A stretch of 64,000 bases of DNA from Mortierella alpina (taxonomy: Eukaryota; Mortierellomycota; Mortierellomycetes; Mortierellales; Mortierellaceae), in assembly GCA_029449245.1 (NCBI GenBank), contig JANATF010000002.1:124001-188000 (forward strand), in the 5' to 3' direction. Made by a program: the position numbers and the translations under genes. Below the pieces are notes generated by a model, which did not search any database, had not been told where the DNA came from, and saw only the letters and a list, made by a program, of their open reading frames with translations. Below, one piece after another: positions 11,746 to 22,228 of the stretch (the stretch's first letter is position 1; every line of letters begins with the position of its first letter).

Positions 11746-13053
11746 ATGTCCCACGGCAACATTAACGTGGGGGGTAGCTCCAACGCCAATGACACCATGG
11801 CGGTGTCGTATGCGTCTAAGCTCAAAAGCAATCACCATTCCCCATCCCCTGCCCCTGCTCGCACCAAAAAGTGCGAAACTTTTTTCCGAAGCCAGGCCAT
11901 TCCGGAGGGAATGAACCTGCATGTCAAGTCGCCAGTTCCCCAAACCCTCGTCTACACCCTCCCTCGCAAAGACTCCAACCATGACGAGGTCCTCACCCAG
12001 ATCCTGAACACCTACACCTATGTGGATAGCTTCCACCACCGCACCTTCCCCACGTCCGTCCAGTTTTTTATCACTGTTGACGACACCTTGCACTACGAAA
12101 CCATTCGAAAACACCAAGGCCTGACAATCAATGGCCGCACCTATGCCCCTTGCGTTCCCATTCACTCCTCTGTGGACTTGTGGAGAGTCAACTACCGCTT
12201 CGCCCCCCATTCCATCACGGTTGAACAATTCACCAAGGCTTTTGAGCCCTATGGTAGCATTGCTGAGATTGGGCGATACTACTACACGATTGCAAACAAC
12301 CCGCGTAAAGTTTACACCTGGGACGGATATGTCATACTCCAGGGCAAAGTGGACAAGGATGGACAGCCCGTCAACAGAGTCCCCGTTCCCGAGATCCTTG
12401 ACTTCGGCCATCGACTTTTCATTAACACCAAAACTGCCACCGACACTCTCAGCACCCCTCACAACGCCACCAACAACACCAAGGCCGACAACGCCCAACC
12501 TGCGCCAAACGTAAATATTCCTAAGCCTCAACCCAAACGTAAAAAGCGCAACGGCAAGAAGCGCCTGAAGGCTGTGCAACAGGACAGCGCTATGGAGGGC
12601 GTGATCAACATGAACACGTCTGACGACTACTATCAACAGGAGGCCCACAGGACAGGAGCCGTGACCGCGGACAGCACCGCTGGAACCCAGTCCGAAGCAA
12701 GCCCCACTTTGCTCGCCTCGCAAGCAGGCACGCCCGCTGTTGATGGAAGACACCATGCCTTGGCCCCACACGGTTGTGGGACTTCAACGGGAAGTACCAA
12801 TAACCTCTTACCTTCTTTGCATTCTCTCAATGCTTCATCGGGAAGTGAACAACCCTTTTATGATGCCGTTGAAGACCCTTCCCCTGACACCACTCAGGAC
12901 AACGTGCCCGCCACTTCCACTCCCGACGCCACATCCACACCCACACCCACACCCACCATCGCGACGCGTCGACAACCGCGGACCACATCCTACGCGGGCT
13001 CGTACAGCGTCGCCCAGCTGAGTCAAGCATCGATCAAACCGACCACTTTATAA
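11746..13053 (+). CDS. LINE ORF1 protein, RRM-like nucleic-acid-binding
   Basis: About 435 residues if the first ATG within the element is used; an ATG at 11797 (ACCATGG context) is an alternative start. The middle part contains DLWRVNYRFAPHSITVEQF, then AFEPYGSI and WDGYVILQG, which reads like an RRM-type fold as found in ORF1 proteins that bind the element RNA. A basic patch (PKRKKRNGKKRLKA) and a low-complexity Ser/Thr/Pro tail follow. The stop is five bases before the ORF2 ATG, so ORF2 is likely translated by reinitiation or a similar downstream mechanism. The frame is continuous with the interrupted gag upstream. Confidence 0.7.
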   Translation: MSHGNINVGGSSNANDTMAVSYASKLKSNHHSPSPAPARTKKCETFFRSQAIPEGMNLHVKSPVPQTLVYTLPRKDSNHDEVLTQILNTYTYVDSFHHRTFPTSVQFFITVDDTLHYETIRKHQGLTINGRTYAPCVPIHSSVDLWRVNYRFAPHSITVEQFTKAFEPYGSIAEIGRYYYTIANNPRKVYTWDGYVILQGKVDKDGQPVNRVPVPEILDFGHRLFINTKTATDTLSTPHNATNNTKADNAQPAPNVNIPKPQPKRKKRNGKKRLKAVQQDSAMEGVINMNTSDDYYQQEAHRTGAVTADSTAGTQSEASPTLLASQAGTPAVDGRHHALAPHGCGTSTGSTNNLLPSLHSLNASSGSEQPFYDAVEDPSPDTTQDNVPATSTPDATSTPTPTPTIATRRQPRTTSYAGSYSVAQLSQASIKPTTL

Positions 13054-13058
13054 TCCCA

Positions 13059-16000
13059 ATGAAAAAGTCGCTCAAGATCGCTACACTCAACGCACGCACC
13101 ATCAACAAGACGACCAACCGCACAGGCACCAGAAATTTTCACAAATATCTGACTACCCAGCGCATCGACGTCTTAGCGCTGCAAGAGACATCAATTGACC
13201 CAAAAGACAACCCATTACTACAACACCTCGACACCTCACTTCACGCACACCAAAGCATCTGGACCTCCCACTGCGCACTCCTACTGTTACACCCCAAACT
13301 CACAATCTTGTCCTCGTACGTCCTTCTAGACGAACGAGCCATTTTAGCCTCAATCGGCTCGATGGACACTGGTGACCAGACTCTGTTTGACATCTGTGCC
13401 ATCTATGCGCCTTCGGGAGCCACCCGCCAACGCAACACTTTTTTCAACAATCTTCTCGAACTGCCTTTCTTCCAGTCGCCAGGCGAGGACATCATCGTCA
13501 TGGGGGATTTCAACTACCACCATCACAAGCGTAACTCAGCACCTGCGGCCTGGAAGACATGGCTCAACCAGCATACTATCAACACACTCAACACCTACAA
13601 CAGTCTACCCATCCACACTTTTAACAACCGCCATACTCAAACCACCATCGACTATATTTTCATGTCACCACCGCTAGCGGAACGGGTTTCTGCCCCGTCA
13701 CACACCTATCTCCATAGCGACTGGACTGACCACTCCATGCTATCCTGCAACCTGAGCCTAGAAGCACTGGAAACGGGACCGGGAGTGTGGCGACTGAACA
13801 TATCCCTGCTGCGAGACGAACAATTGCAGACGCACCTGAAGGAGATCGTACAGCGTGACCTACAGGACCTAGAGGGGCTGCCTCCTCAAGTGGCCTGGGA
13901 TCAACTGAAACTCTCACTGCAGGAGGCGCTCCAACGGGCGGGTACCCAGAGAGCCAAGGACAAAAAACAGCTCTCTCAACGACTCCAAAAAGAACGTCAA
14001 CACCTCCTTCGGCGCATCAAATGGCAAGAAGGATCTCCCAACCCCAACACGGTCTACATCCAGGAACTAGAGGCTCAGTGGCAGGAGATCGAGAGACGAC
14101 TCGATGGACTCCTGGAAGAATCTATGACTGGATGGGCTTTACGAACGCAGATGAAATGGCGCGAATTCGGCGAACGATGCAGCAAGTATTTTTTCCGTGT
14201 ACTCAAGTCCAGGGCTACCAAACGCACCATCACCCACCTGAAAGTGCCAAACTCGACGGACACTGTACACACCCCTAACGACCTGTGCAACGTCGGCAAA
14301 GCATTTTACCAGAAACTATACACCCCGGATCCGGTTGACCAAGGTGCCATTGACTCTTTGCTGTCGCATGTTCCTGAGTCAGCGACAGTCTCGGACGACG
14401 ATCAAGAGTACCTCATGCGCAACATCGCCCCAGAAAACATCGTGTTCAGCTTGGAAAAGAGCGCGCGGGAGAAAGCACTCGGCATGGACGGATTCCCTTT
14501 TGAGCTATATGGTTATCTCTTGTCCATTAACGGCGTTGCTCCTCTCCTTGCCAGCGTCATGACAGAGGCGCTCACGGACGCGAGGATGCCACAGTCATGG
14601 CTCCAGACCTGTATGATACTGTTGTACAAGAAAGGGGATGCCGCGGACCTTGCAAACTGGCGACCTTTATCACTCATCAACTCGGACGCGAAACTCTTCA
14701 CTAAAATCATCACCCTACGCCTCCACGGACCAATGGACACTCTGATCACCCCCTTTCAAACAGGATTTGTGCCTGGAAGGAAGATATCGGACAATGGACT
14801 GGTCATGGCAGCCTTTAGAGAACACTGCGAGAGATACAAGATCGACGGCGTTGGCATCCTTTTTGATCAGGAAAAGGCATACGACCGGGTGCACCCAACA
14901 TACCTGCGTGCAGTCATGGAACGGATGCGTTTCCCAACAGGCCTCATCGATTCTATCTTCACTCTGTTCTTCAACACCCACATCAACCTCAACATCAACG
15001 GTTACCTAGCTCAACCATTCGCACAACAACGTGGACTGAGACAAGGTGACCCACTCTCACCTCTCCTCTATAACATTGCCATCGAACCTCTCCTCCGCAC
15101 GATCCTCGCCTGTCCAGAGATAGAAGGGATCAAACTCTGCGACCATGCACGAGCGGAACCCCTGAAATTGATGGCCTATGCGGACGATCTGTGGACAGCA
15201 ATCCGGACCGTTGACGAATGGACTTGCCTGAAAGGAATCATGGACACCTTCGGACGAGCATCGAATGCGCGACTGAATTTGAAGAAGACCGTTGCCTTCC
15301 CATTATTCAAAAGCGCGGGTGCACTCTCGCACGCTCTGCAGCAGGATCACGTCCACATCCACTCCAAACGAGCCGAGAATGCTCTAACGTATCTGGGATT
15401 CCCCCTTGCCCTGACCCGACAGCAACGAGACTCATTCTATGACAATATCCACACCAAGATCAAACACCACATCAACGCCTTACATGGACGCCAGCTCTCA
15501 GTCATGGGAAGAGGTCTGATTGCCAACTCTCTCCTGCTCTCCAGACTTTGGCATGTCATTTCGGTCCAACCCCCAACCCGCTCATGGACGAGGAAAGTAC
15601 AAGGATCGATACGCAAGTTCACTTTGCCCTTTTTCCCTGCCCCATCGTGGGACTTCATCTGCCTACGACGCTCTCAGGGAGGACTTGGACTGGTTGACAT
15701 TGGGTCTCAGGCATTGGCCTTTCAACTCCGTGCGGTGCAGAGGATCTGCTCTGACTCCACCTCATTCATGGCTTCCCTCTTCCAAGATATGCTATGCAAA
15801 CAAACCTCCTCTGACTACCCTCTTGCTCCTTTTACGAACCCAGACTTCTATCTGACTCCTGGAAAGAAGTACTTCCGCCCGCACTCGATCCTCCGAGGCT
15901 TGGTGCAGTCCATGAAGACGATCCCCTCGATTTCCTGGACTCAGGCCGAGGCTGAGGCAGCGCCCTTTGGCACCATGATGGCCACGCTGCTTCCGCAATG

Positions 16001-16952
16001 GCTAGACGCGGACGGCGTTCCTGTACCACACCCACCCGTCTGGCGTACAGATCATGTCCTCAGGCCCTTTTGGACGAACGCTGAACAGACAGAGGGACAT
16101 CTGGAGTTCATTCCTTCAGCTGAACGGGTTGCTGGTCACAGACACAGGAGAGCCCTGGAGGACAACATCAGAAACCACCATTTCACCCCTCACCCAGTGC
16201 TACAACGAGCACTGGATAACATTGGACCACTGTCACTGGAGGACGACCTGGCTGACCACATTAATGCCATTATCGTCGACGACTCCAGAAAAGGCGCCTT
16301 TGGGATCGCGAGTACGAGGATTTTCCGCCGCGCTGCCTTCGACAGGATCTACCAACCCTCCGCACCACAACCTCAAAACCCTCCCATGGACCCAGCCCCA
16401 CCGCCATTCACGGCCCGTTTTTGGACTGGTTTCTGGAGGGCTGAGATGCCCCACAACGTTCGCAACGTCTGGTGGCGCCTTTTAATTAACAAACTCCCCT
16501 CTGGCGTCCGTCTTCATGCAATCATCCCAGACGTGGTAGAACCCATCTGTCGTATCTGCAATAATGCGATCGAAACGGACCAACACCTCCTCTTCAGCTG
16601 CCCCCAGAAGCTCGCGGTCTGGCAAGGAGCGCTGACCAAGTACATCAAAGACCACACTTGGACAGCCGATCAGGTTGAACGTCTCTTTTTCCCCCGACCA
16701 GAGACACTGACACCTCTCAACAACGTACCCATCATCCTCCTGCTCGGATCCATCTTGGCCACCATCTGGCGTCACCACTTCGCCTTCATCCGTGAGGATC
16801 AGATCTTTGACAACACGAGAGTTCTAAGCGCCGTTGACATCGCGCTCACTCAAGTTTTGGCACAGATGGAGGAGCGACGCAAAAGGGAGGCGCGACACCA
16901 ACCGCCTACACCCGCAGCAGACCTGACGACGGACACTAATTTCCCCACCTAA
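13059..16952 (+). CDS. LINE ORF2: endonuclease and reverse transcriptase
   Basis: A 1,297-residue polyprotein for target-primed reverse transcription. The N-terminal apurinic-type endonuclease shows ALQETSID (catalytic Glu), VMGDFNYH, TTIDYIFMS and a closing SDWTDHSML with the catalytic Asp-His. The reverse transcriptase shows KKGDAADLANWRPLSLIN, FVPGRKISDN, LFDQEKAYDRVHP, RGLRQGDPLSPLLYN and the catalytic YADD (about residue 708). The C-terminal CRICNNAIETDQHLLFSC is a zinc-knuckle motif of the zf-RVT type after a WWRLL start. Every expected motif is present without a stop, so the element may encode functional protein. No RNase H domain is evident. Confidence 0.92.
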   Translation: MKKSLKIATLNARTINKTTNRTGTRNFHKYLTTQRIDVLALQETSIDPKDNPLLQHLDTSLHAHQSIWTSHCALLLLHPKLTILSSYVLLDERAILASIGSMDTGDQTLFDICAIYAPSGATRQRNTFFNNLLELPFFQSPGEDIIVMGDFNYHHHKRNSAPAAWKTWLNQHTINTLNTYNSLPIHTFNNRHTQTTIDYIFMSPPLAERVSAPSHTYLHSDWTDHSMLSCNLSLEALETGPGVWRLNISLLRDEQLQTHLKEIVQRDLQDLEGLPPQVAWDQLKLSLQEALQRAGTQRAKDKKQLSQRLQKERQHLLRRIKWQEGSPNPNTVYIQELEAQWQEIERRLDGLLEESMTGWALRTQMKWREFGERCSKYFFRVLKSRATKRTITHLKVPNSTDTVHTPNDLCNVGKAFYQKLYTPDPVDQGAIDSLLSHVPESATVSDDDQEYLMRNIAPENIVFSLEKSAREKALGMDGFPFELYGYLLSINGVAPLLASVMTEALTDARMPQSWLQTCMILLYKKGDAADLANWRPLSLINSDAKLFTKIITLRLHGPMDTLITPFQTGFVPGRKISDNGLVMAAFREHCERYKIDGVGILFDQEKAYDRVHPTYLRAVMERMRFPTGLIDSIFTLFFNTHINLNINGYLAQPFAQQRGLRQGDPLSPLLYNIAIEPLLRTILACPEIEGIKLCDHARAEPLKLMAYADDLWTAIRTVDEWTCLKGIMDTFGRASNARLNLKKTVAFPLFKSAGALSHALQQDHVHIHSKRAENALTYLGFPLALTRQQRDSFYDNIHTKIKHHINALHGRQLSVMGRGLIANSLLLSRLWHVISVQPPTRSWTRKVQGSIRKFTLPFFPAPSWDFICLRRSQGGLGLVDIGSQALAFQLRAVQRICSDSTSFMASLFQDMLCKQTSSDYPLAPFTNPDFYLTPGKKYFRPHSILRGLVQSMKTIPSISWTQAEAEAAPFGTMMATLLPQWLDADGVPVPHPPVWRTDHVLRPFWTNAEQTEGHLEFIPSAERVAGHRHRRALEDNIRNHHFTPHPVLQRALDNIGPLSLEDDLADHINAIIVDDSRKGAFGIASTRIFRRAAFDRIYQPSAPQPQNPPMDPAPPPFTARFWTGFWRAEMPHNVRNVWWRLLINKLPSGVRLHAIIPDVVEPICRICNNAIETDQHLLFSCPQKLAVWQGALTKYIKDHTWTADQVERLFFPRPETLTPLNNVPIILLLGSILATIWRHHFAFIREDQIFDNTRVLSAVDIALTQVLAQMEERRKREARHQPPTPAADLTTDTNFPT

Positions 16953-17195
16953 CACTGTACTTTATTTCCTTTCTCTTGTTTCTTTTGTACTCTACGTTGC
17001 TTGGACCCCTTCTACCCTGTTACCTGTTATATTTCTCTCTTCTCTCTCCTTCTCCCCTTTGATGTAACTTTTGTACTTGCAGAAAGTATTCATTTTTATA
17101 TCCTTTTGATCGGCGGCGACTCCTATGGTGGGAGTATTGAATTTTTGCACACACTCTGACGCAATAAATCTCTTATAAACAAAAAAAAAAAAAAA
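16953..17195 (+). terminator. LINE 3' untranslated region with poly(A) signal and tail
   Basis: A pyrimidine-rich 3' region with AATAAA at 17163-17168, followed by an A tract to 17195 where the target duplication begins. Confidence 0.75.
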
Positions 17196-17212
17196 ATGAC
17201 AATGAAATGGTA

Positions 17213-17473
17213 TTGTCTTTGTTGAGTGCAACGGTGAATCCTGACACTTTCAACATGATGGTTACCCGCCTGCAGGTTTTAAATCAAAGTGCAGAGATGA
17301 GGTTTACCTCTATTGATGACTTTACTAAAATTATGAGCAATCTGCTTGGACCGTTAGCCGCCACCGCAAAGAAGGCTTATGCAACAGCTGTTAAAGATTG
17401 TTGCATATCGGCCTTGGTCCAGTTAGCTCCATCTCACCATCAGAGATGGAGCGCCTACGCCCATGAGCACTAG
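17213..17473 (+). pseudogene. gag 3' part after the LINE
   Basis: The frame that ended at the 5' target duplication resumes here (LSLLSATVNPDTF ...) and continues the capsid-like region for about 86 residues to a stop. With the LINE and one duplication copy removed, the two halves are in one frame, so gag was intact when the LINE arrived. No pol follows. Confidence 0.65.
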
Positions 17474-17952
17474 AGCTGTGAACACTTACGCCCTTGAGTT
17501 CCATGGTCGTTGCTAACTAATAGTTTACCCAGGCCCACGACCAAAAGTAATAAATACCCAATGTGTGGTTCTCTGGAACGACATCTTATTCTCACCATCT
17601 CCTTTCCACATAAAAAATCCACAATATTTTTCAGGCTATACTGGTTAATTTGATTAATATTGATGCTGCTTGAATCACTCGCATTCTCCCTCATGTCTCT
17701 CATAACCTTGGAACCAACTTCACCAAGTCTGGAGATTCGAGCACGTTTACGCCGATTATCCTGGAGCGGCTCATCTTCCTCCACCTCCTCATCATCCACT
17801 CGCGCCTCATGACCTATTCTTGTAGTTTCGACTGGAAGTGATTTAAGGATAGCTGGAGCAAAAGAGCTGTGTTAAGATCAAAGTCTAAGCATACCAAAGT
17901 GGATTAAGCTGCAGATCATATCGGTATACTTTTTCCGTTTCTTAGGCTGCAT
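17470..17952 (-). CDS. Small hypothetical protein, two exons, basic then acidic
   Basis: A candidate gene of 146 residues from exons 17952-17895 and 17852-17470. The intron is GT-AG and in phase. It starts MQPKKRKKYTDM, then has an acidic stretch (DDEEVEEDEP), a basic NRRKRARISRLGE and a Ser/Asn-rich part. The last third overlaps the LTR-like block shared with 10250-10350, so the end may not be genuine. I do not recognise a family. It could be a fragment of a transposon gene or a chance frame. Confidence 0.3.
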
Positions 17953-18468
17953 CGCCGCTTGTTCGCCACAGCTAATCTTTTAGGAGGCATGGTGGTCGTG
18001 AGTCAAAAGCTTTTGGAGATCTTGTTGTGAGGAACGTAATAGAGTTTAAAACGTTCAGGCTAGGTAACGTAAGATGACTTTCTTACTCCCGTCTATTTAG
18101 AATTGGCCTGTTGTACCTGAATGAGTGTGAACTGATATTTTTTCTTCTCGGGAGATATGAGACGATATATGCGTGTGACTGTTTCGGGGCGGAGTTGGGG
18201 GTTTTGGGAACAATTGTTCAAATTATTTCGGGGAGTGTGCCGCACACTGTGGCCGAAAGCGAATATCTATCTACTCCAGGGCTTGGCTGGCACACTCCAC
18301 TTCCCCTAATAGATCCTGTGGCTCGTGCATGACGGAGTGCTGTTGTTGTCCACATCGCTGTACTGGAGGCTGTTGTTACTACCACGCGGACGAGATCCAG
18401 CCTGACTCCCGGCAACAGCCAACAGGGATCAGGGTCCGGCGCTGCTTGGATGGGTTGTAAAGCTGCGG
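17953..18468. other. Noncoding stretch
   Basis: No supportable gene on either strand. It leads into the left arm of a diverged inverted repeat. Confidence 0.4.
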
Positions 18469-18469
18469 C

Positions 18470-21060
18470 GGGTGCCATCGCGTTGCGTTGTTGGTCCTTT
18501 CCTACTTGGTCTATGGTTGGTTGTTGTTGTTTATAGGCAAGCGGTGTGCGCACTTCCGCATAATCCTCCCTACCAGTTAAAGATAATCCGAAACTTATAA
18601 AGATCCCGTACGCTTGACAAGCTCCAGCGGTGCCCGATGATTATGGTGCTGTACTTGGCATGGGTGTCTGAGTGTGTGCTGTGACGAAGGGTGTTCCTTC
18701 GCAGACTGGGCTTTCATGCCAAGATGCCCACTTTCCATTTTATGCGCTGCATCCCTAGGAGAGTAGCCCGAGGACGAGGTGCCTCGCTGTTGCCGGTTCC
18801 ACTGAAGCATCCATGACATCCACTCCAGTTTCAATGTGATGACGGTGTTGCCTCTAGTCCATGACTACTCTGCTAGCCAAAAACTTCTGCAGCTACCGCT
18901 CCAGTGTCCTCGCTCTTGGTATGCGGTTGGTACGAACACATCCTGGTGCTCCTGGTCTACATATCTCCATTGAAACGGCTGCGTGGCTGTGAGGAGCGTG
19001 AGTGAGGTAGACAGTCATCGGACTGATTGATCAGATGAAGCGCTTGTCTTTCTGCAGATGCATGGTCAATGTCCTGATGCTCTGCTGCACTTGAGGTTCT
19101 ACTAAAAACAGGATGCAATGAGGCTACTCCAGTTGGTGCGTTTATGAAGTTAGCGAGGCACTCAGAGTAACCCACAAATGCACAGACAGACAGCAAGAGG
19201 TGAGCAATGAGATCAACATGAGATCACGAAGGTAATCAATACTTCCCATTGACGCGATTGCGTCACTTGACTGCGCTTAGCATAGGACGTTGCACGGGGT
19301 AGTGGAATAGAAGCCAGAGTTTGAGAACGCCACGGAGAATACGCAAGTTGGATCTAAGGTCACGAAGGACGAGCCATTGGTCAAGAAGGACGCGCCATGA
19401 GTGAGGAGGGAAGAGTCAGTGGTCAAGAGGGACGGGATATAAAAAAAATCAGTGTATCTCTCCATGCGAGGCCACTCTAGTCTAAAACCATAACGAGAAA
19501 GTCTTGAGCAGAGGGGTCTGTGTAGGAACGGACTGTGTGACCCGAAGGGGTTTGTTTTGAATGGTGTTTTCCTTTGCACGGTCATGGTCAAGGTCATTCA
19601 TTCCGCTACTTGCATTTAAGCGCGACATGTCGATATAGCGATATAGGATTAGGAAAACAAACGCGCTCAAAGTTGACTACTTCAGGAATTGGACCTCGAT
19701 TTCCAGAATTTTAAGTACCAAGGCAGGATTGAGCGCATTTTCTGTGCACTTTTGTAAGAATGCGCTCAGAGTTGTCTTTTCTCCAAAATCGGGCCTGCCC
19801 CTCCGACTATGATCTAGTCAACTAGGCAGGATTGAGCGCAGTTTGTCGCCATTTTTGCACAACTGCGCTCAGAGTTGGCCTCACTATGGGATGGATCTCA
19901 TCTCGACCTCCGCTGCAGTGCCATTATAAAACGAACCAAGCGCATCCTCCTGCACCTTGGGCTGCACCATGGGCTGCACACTGTCGACCATGCTTCAGCA
20001 AACGTCACGCTCGCCCCTGATCCATTTGTGACGTTGTTGTTGTATCACGTCTCAGGAGTCCATGGACAGAGCCCATCCATGGAGCAGGACAACAACGCTC
20101 GCTGTCTCTGGGTCTCGATCCTGTCCGCTCCATGCTGCCCACGCTTCACAACAACCTCCTCACCAGCATCGCTTTTCGTAAGCCTGTCGCTGCAGCGCGC
20201 ATCCTGTAGGTCCTGTATGTCTGTCCATCTGTCTGTCTATTTTGCCTTGCTAATCACATGTGCACCATGTCAATTAGCCTTGTTGTGAGCAGAGCCGACT
20301 CCTTCGGATCTTTGGAAACGCAGCCCCAGCTCAGCAGAGCCAGGCCTCGTGCCATAACAGCAGTAGATTATTGGGAAGGGAGAAGGCGCAGGCCATCCAT
20401 CAGGACACAGGAACCATAACCATGCATCACCATGCATCTGCAGCAGAACCATCGCCTCATCACCAGTCGGTCCGATGACTAACTACCTCACTCACGCTCC
20501 TCACAGCCACGCGATTGTGTCACTGGCATTACCTGCCTGAACTGGAAGCACTGGGGTGCTTAGCCCAACGTCATAGCAAGAGCAGAACGCTCGAGTGGGA
20601 CTGCGGGCGTCTTTGGCTAGCAGGTCGCCATGGACTAGAGGAGCGGAGAGTCAACGCCGTCATCGCATTGAAAATAGAGTGGATGTCATGGATGCTTCAG
20701 TGGAACTGGCAACAGTGAGGCACTCCCATCGTCCTTGAGCCACTCTTTTGTCTCGGAATGCAACACACAGAATGGCAAGTGGGCATTTTGGCCTGGGATT
20801 CGATTCTGCGCAAACAAACTAGCCAAGTGAAGTACCCTCAACAGCACCACAAACCATCAGACACACCCAATGCTGGTCAAGAGTGCTTTCTGAGCTTCGG
20901 GGTATCCTCGACCGGTAAGGAAGGCTATACGGATAAGCGCACTCGAGGCTATCGTCTCATGAAGAGTATGGTACAGAGAGACAGTTGACTGCTGCTTGCC
21001 TTCTACAACCCACTATTGACCAACATGAAAGCACGCAACGCGAGTTCAGCCCCCGAGGTC
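18470..21060. repeat. Large diverged inverted repeat
   Basis: Three blocks of the left side recur in reverse complement on the right: 18965-19025 with 20463-20522 (both contain ACTCACGCTCCTCACAGCCA or its complement), 18780-18850 with 20629-20720 (GGATGTCATGGATGCTTCAG) and about 18470-18545 with 20990-21045. Arms are about 550-600 bp and the spacer about 1.4 kb. The spacer is related to 55860-57560. It looks like an old foldback element or an inverted duplication. No coding capacity was seen. Confidence 0.6.
19440..20450. repeat. Dispersed repeat, copy 1 (uninterrupted)
   Basis: Shared with 55860-57560 over long stretches, for example GCACGGTCATGGTCAAGGTC and CGCGACATGTCGATATAGCG. This copy has no insertion at TCCGACTATG (near 19803), whereas the other copy holds an 890-bp element there. 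The repeat contains hairpin modules of the form TTGAGCGCA...TGCGCTCA at about 19727-19767 and 19832-19873. Confidence 0.7.
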
Positions 21061-22228
21061 CCAAAACTCGTCCAAACAAACAATGCGCAGTATGCTATGA
21101 ACCTGTGTTGGTTGAGCCCAGAGATGGACCGGAGGCAAAACTCAAAAATAGCGGGCATCCATCGTTGCAGCAGCAGCAGGACGGAGACTACTAGACTCTC
21201 TTGGAGCGGAATGTTTCCTGAAGGCGGTCAAGATTTTGTCAGCGAGCAGGCTGTTTTTGGTACCGATCATTCTTGGGTTCCAATGAGGCGCGAGGAACCA
21301 GCAAGCACTCGGCGACGAGCATTTCAGGAACACGGTGCAGATGAGATGCATCATGTGCATTGTCTCTGACCATCTGCAAGGCAGTCTGAATGACAACGTC
21401 ATCATGGTCGTGCTCGTACCGTCGTAGGCAACTCAGGACTTCGCGTATGGAAGCGTCGTAGTGACGCCATTGCCGTTCGAGCAGGAGCAACATTGTGCCG
21501 CCGACCGTGGTGATGGGACCACTGACCTTCTCCAGCTACTTCTCGCTAGCCGAGGCTCAACGGTACCTTTCAAACGTGGTTAACACCGGGCAAGATAAAG
21601 GAGCTAGCAGAACCAGCGCTATTCTATGCAGCTCCAGTCCCAGACATTGTTGTTGGTCATAATGGGGAGAGTCGCTCGAGTCCGCACCGACAATTTACGG
21701 GACTGGTCTTGTGCTTGTTTATTTTGTCATCTATCCAAAGGGCCCGGATCTGAAGCGCAGCTGAACGTAATGTTTGAGATGTCATCATAAGGACCTCACC
21801 ACTTCAGGATTACAATCCAAGTCAAGTCTGATCCCTATCTCGCTCTGCGTGGTCATGGAGGATTGGCAGGTTCGAAGACGCCTTGATGGATGTCGGCAAG
21901 TGAAATTGGCTCGAGGAGGAGGATAGGGGGAGCAACATGAGGCTGCGGATTGGTATCGCAAAGTGATTTGAGAACAATTTGTAAAGGGACCTCTCAGTTG
22001 CATTTGGGGTGCCCTCGCCCTCCCTGGGCTCTCTTTTTCTGCTGTTTTACGCATGACGAACTCTTGGCTCTCGGAATGGGTTGCACAAGACTCTTGGCAG
22101 CCTTTTCTTGTATTTGGATAAATAACGCCCTCCCCTCCTTGTCGTTCCCCTCTTGCCTCCCTCTCTCTAAAAAATATCGCACCGACTCTCTTCTCTTTTA
22201 ACTACTCTTTCTTCAAAACAAATTGGTT
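21061..22228. other. Noncoding stretch upstream of the beta-lactamase-family gene
   Basis: Nothing coding recognised to 21800. The last 200 bases are pyrimidine-rich, as in many fungal promoters, and should contain the promoter of the gene at 22229. Confidence 0.4.

Larger units (their letters stand above)
11737..17195 (+). mobile_element. Non-LTR retrotransposon (LINE), nearly complete
   Basis: A 5.46-kb element with ORF1, ORF2, a short 3' untranslated region with AATAAA and a poly(A) tract, flanked by a perfect 17-bp duplication. Both frames are open, and the perfect duplication suggests a recent insertion. Its 5' end lies only nine bases before the first ORF1 ATG, so the 5' untranslated region may be slightly truncated. 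ORF2 has endonuclease, reverse transcriptase and a C-terminal Cys/His motif, an order known from L1-like elements. The exact clade is not settled here. Confidence 0.9.

Noticed and set aside
11632-12771. Long open frame (379 codons) on the minus strand
   Set aside because: It lies fully antisense to gag and LINE ORF1, is rich in Gly and Val from the complementary codons and has no family signal.
10468-13053. A single 861-residue host protein
   Set aside because: The exact 17-bp duplication and the resumption of the frame after the LINE show it is an accidental fusion of gag and LINE ORF1.
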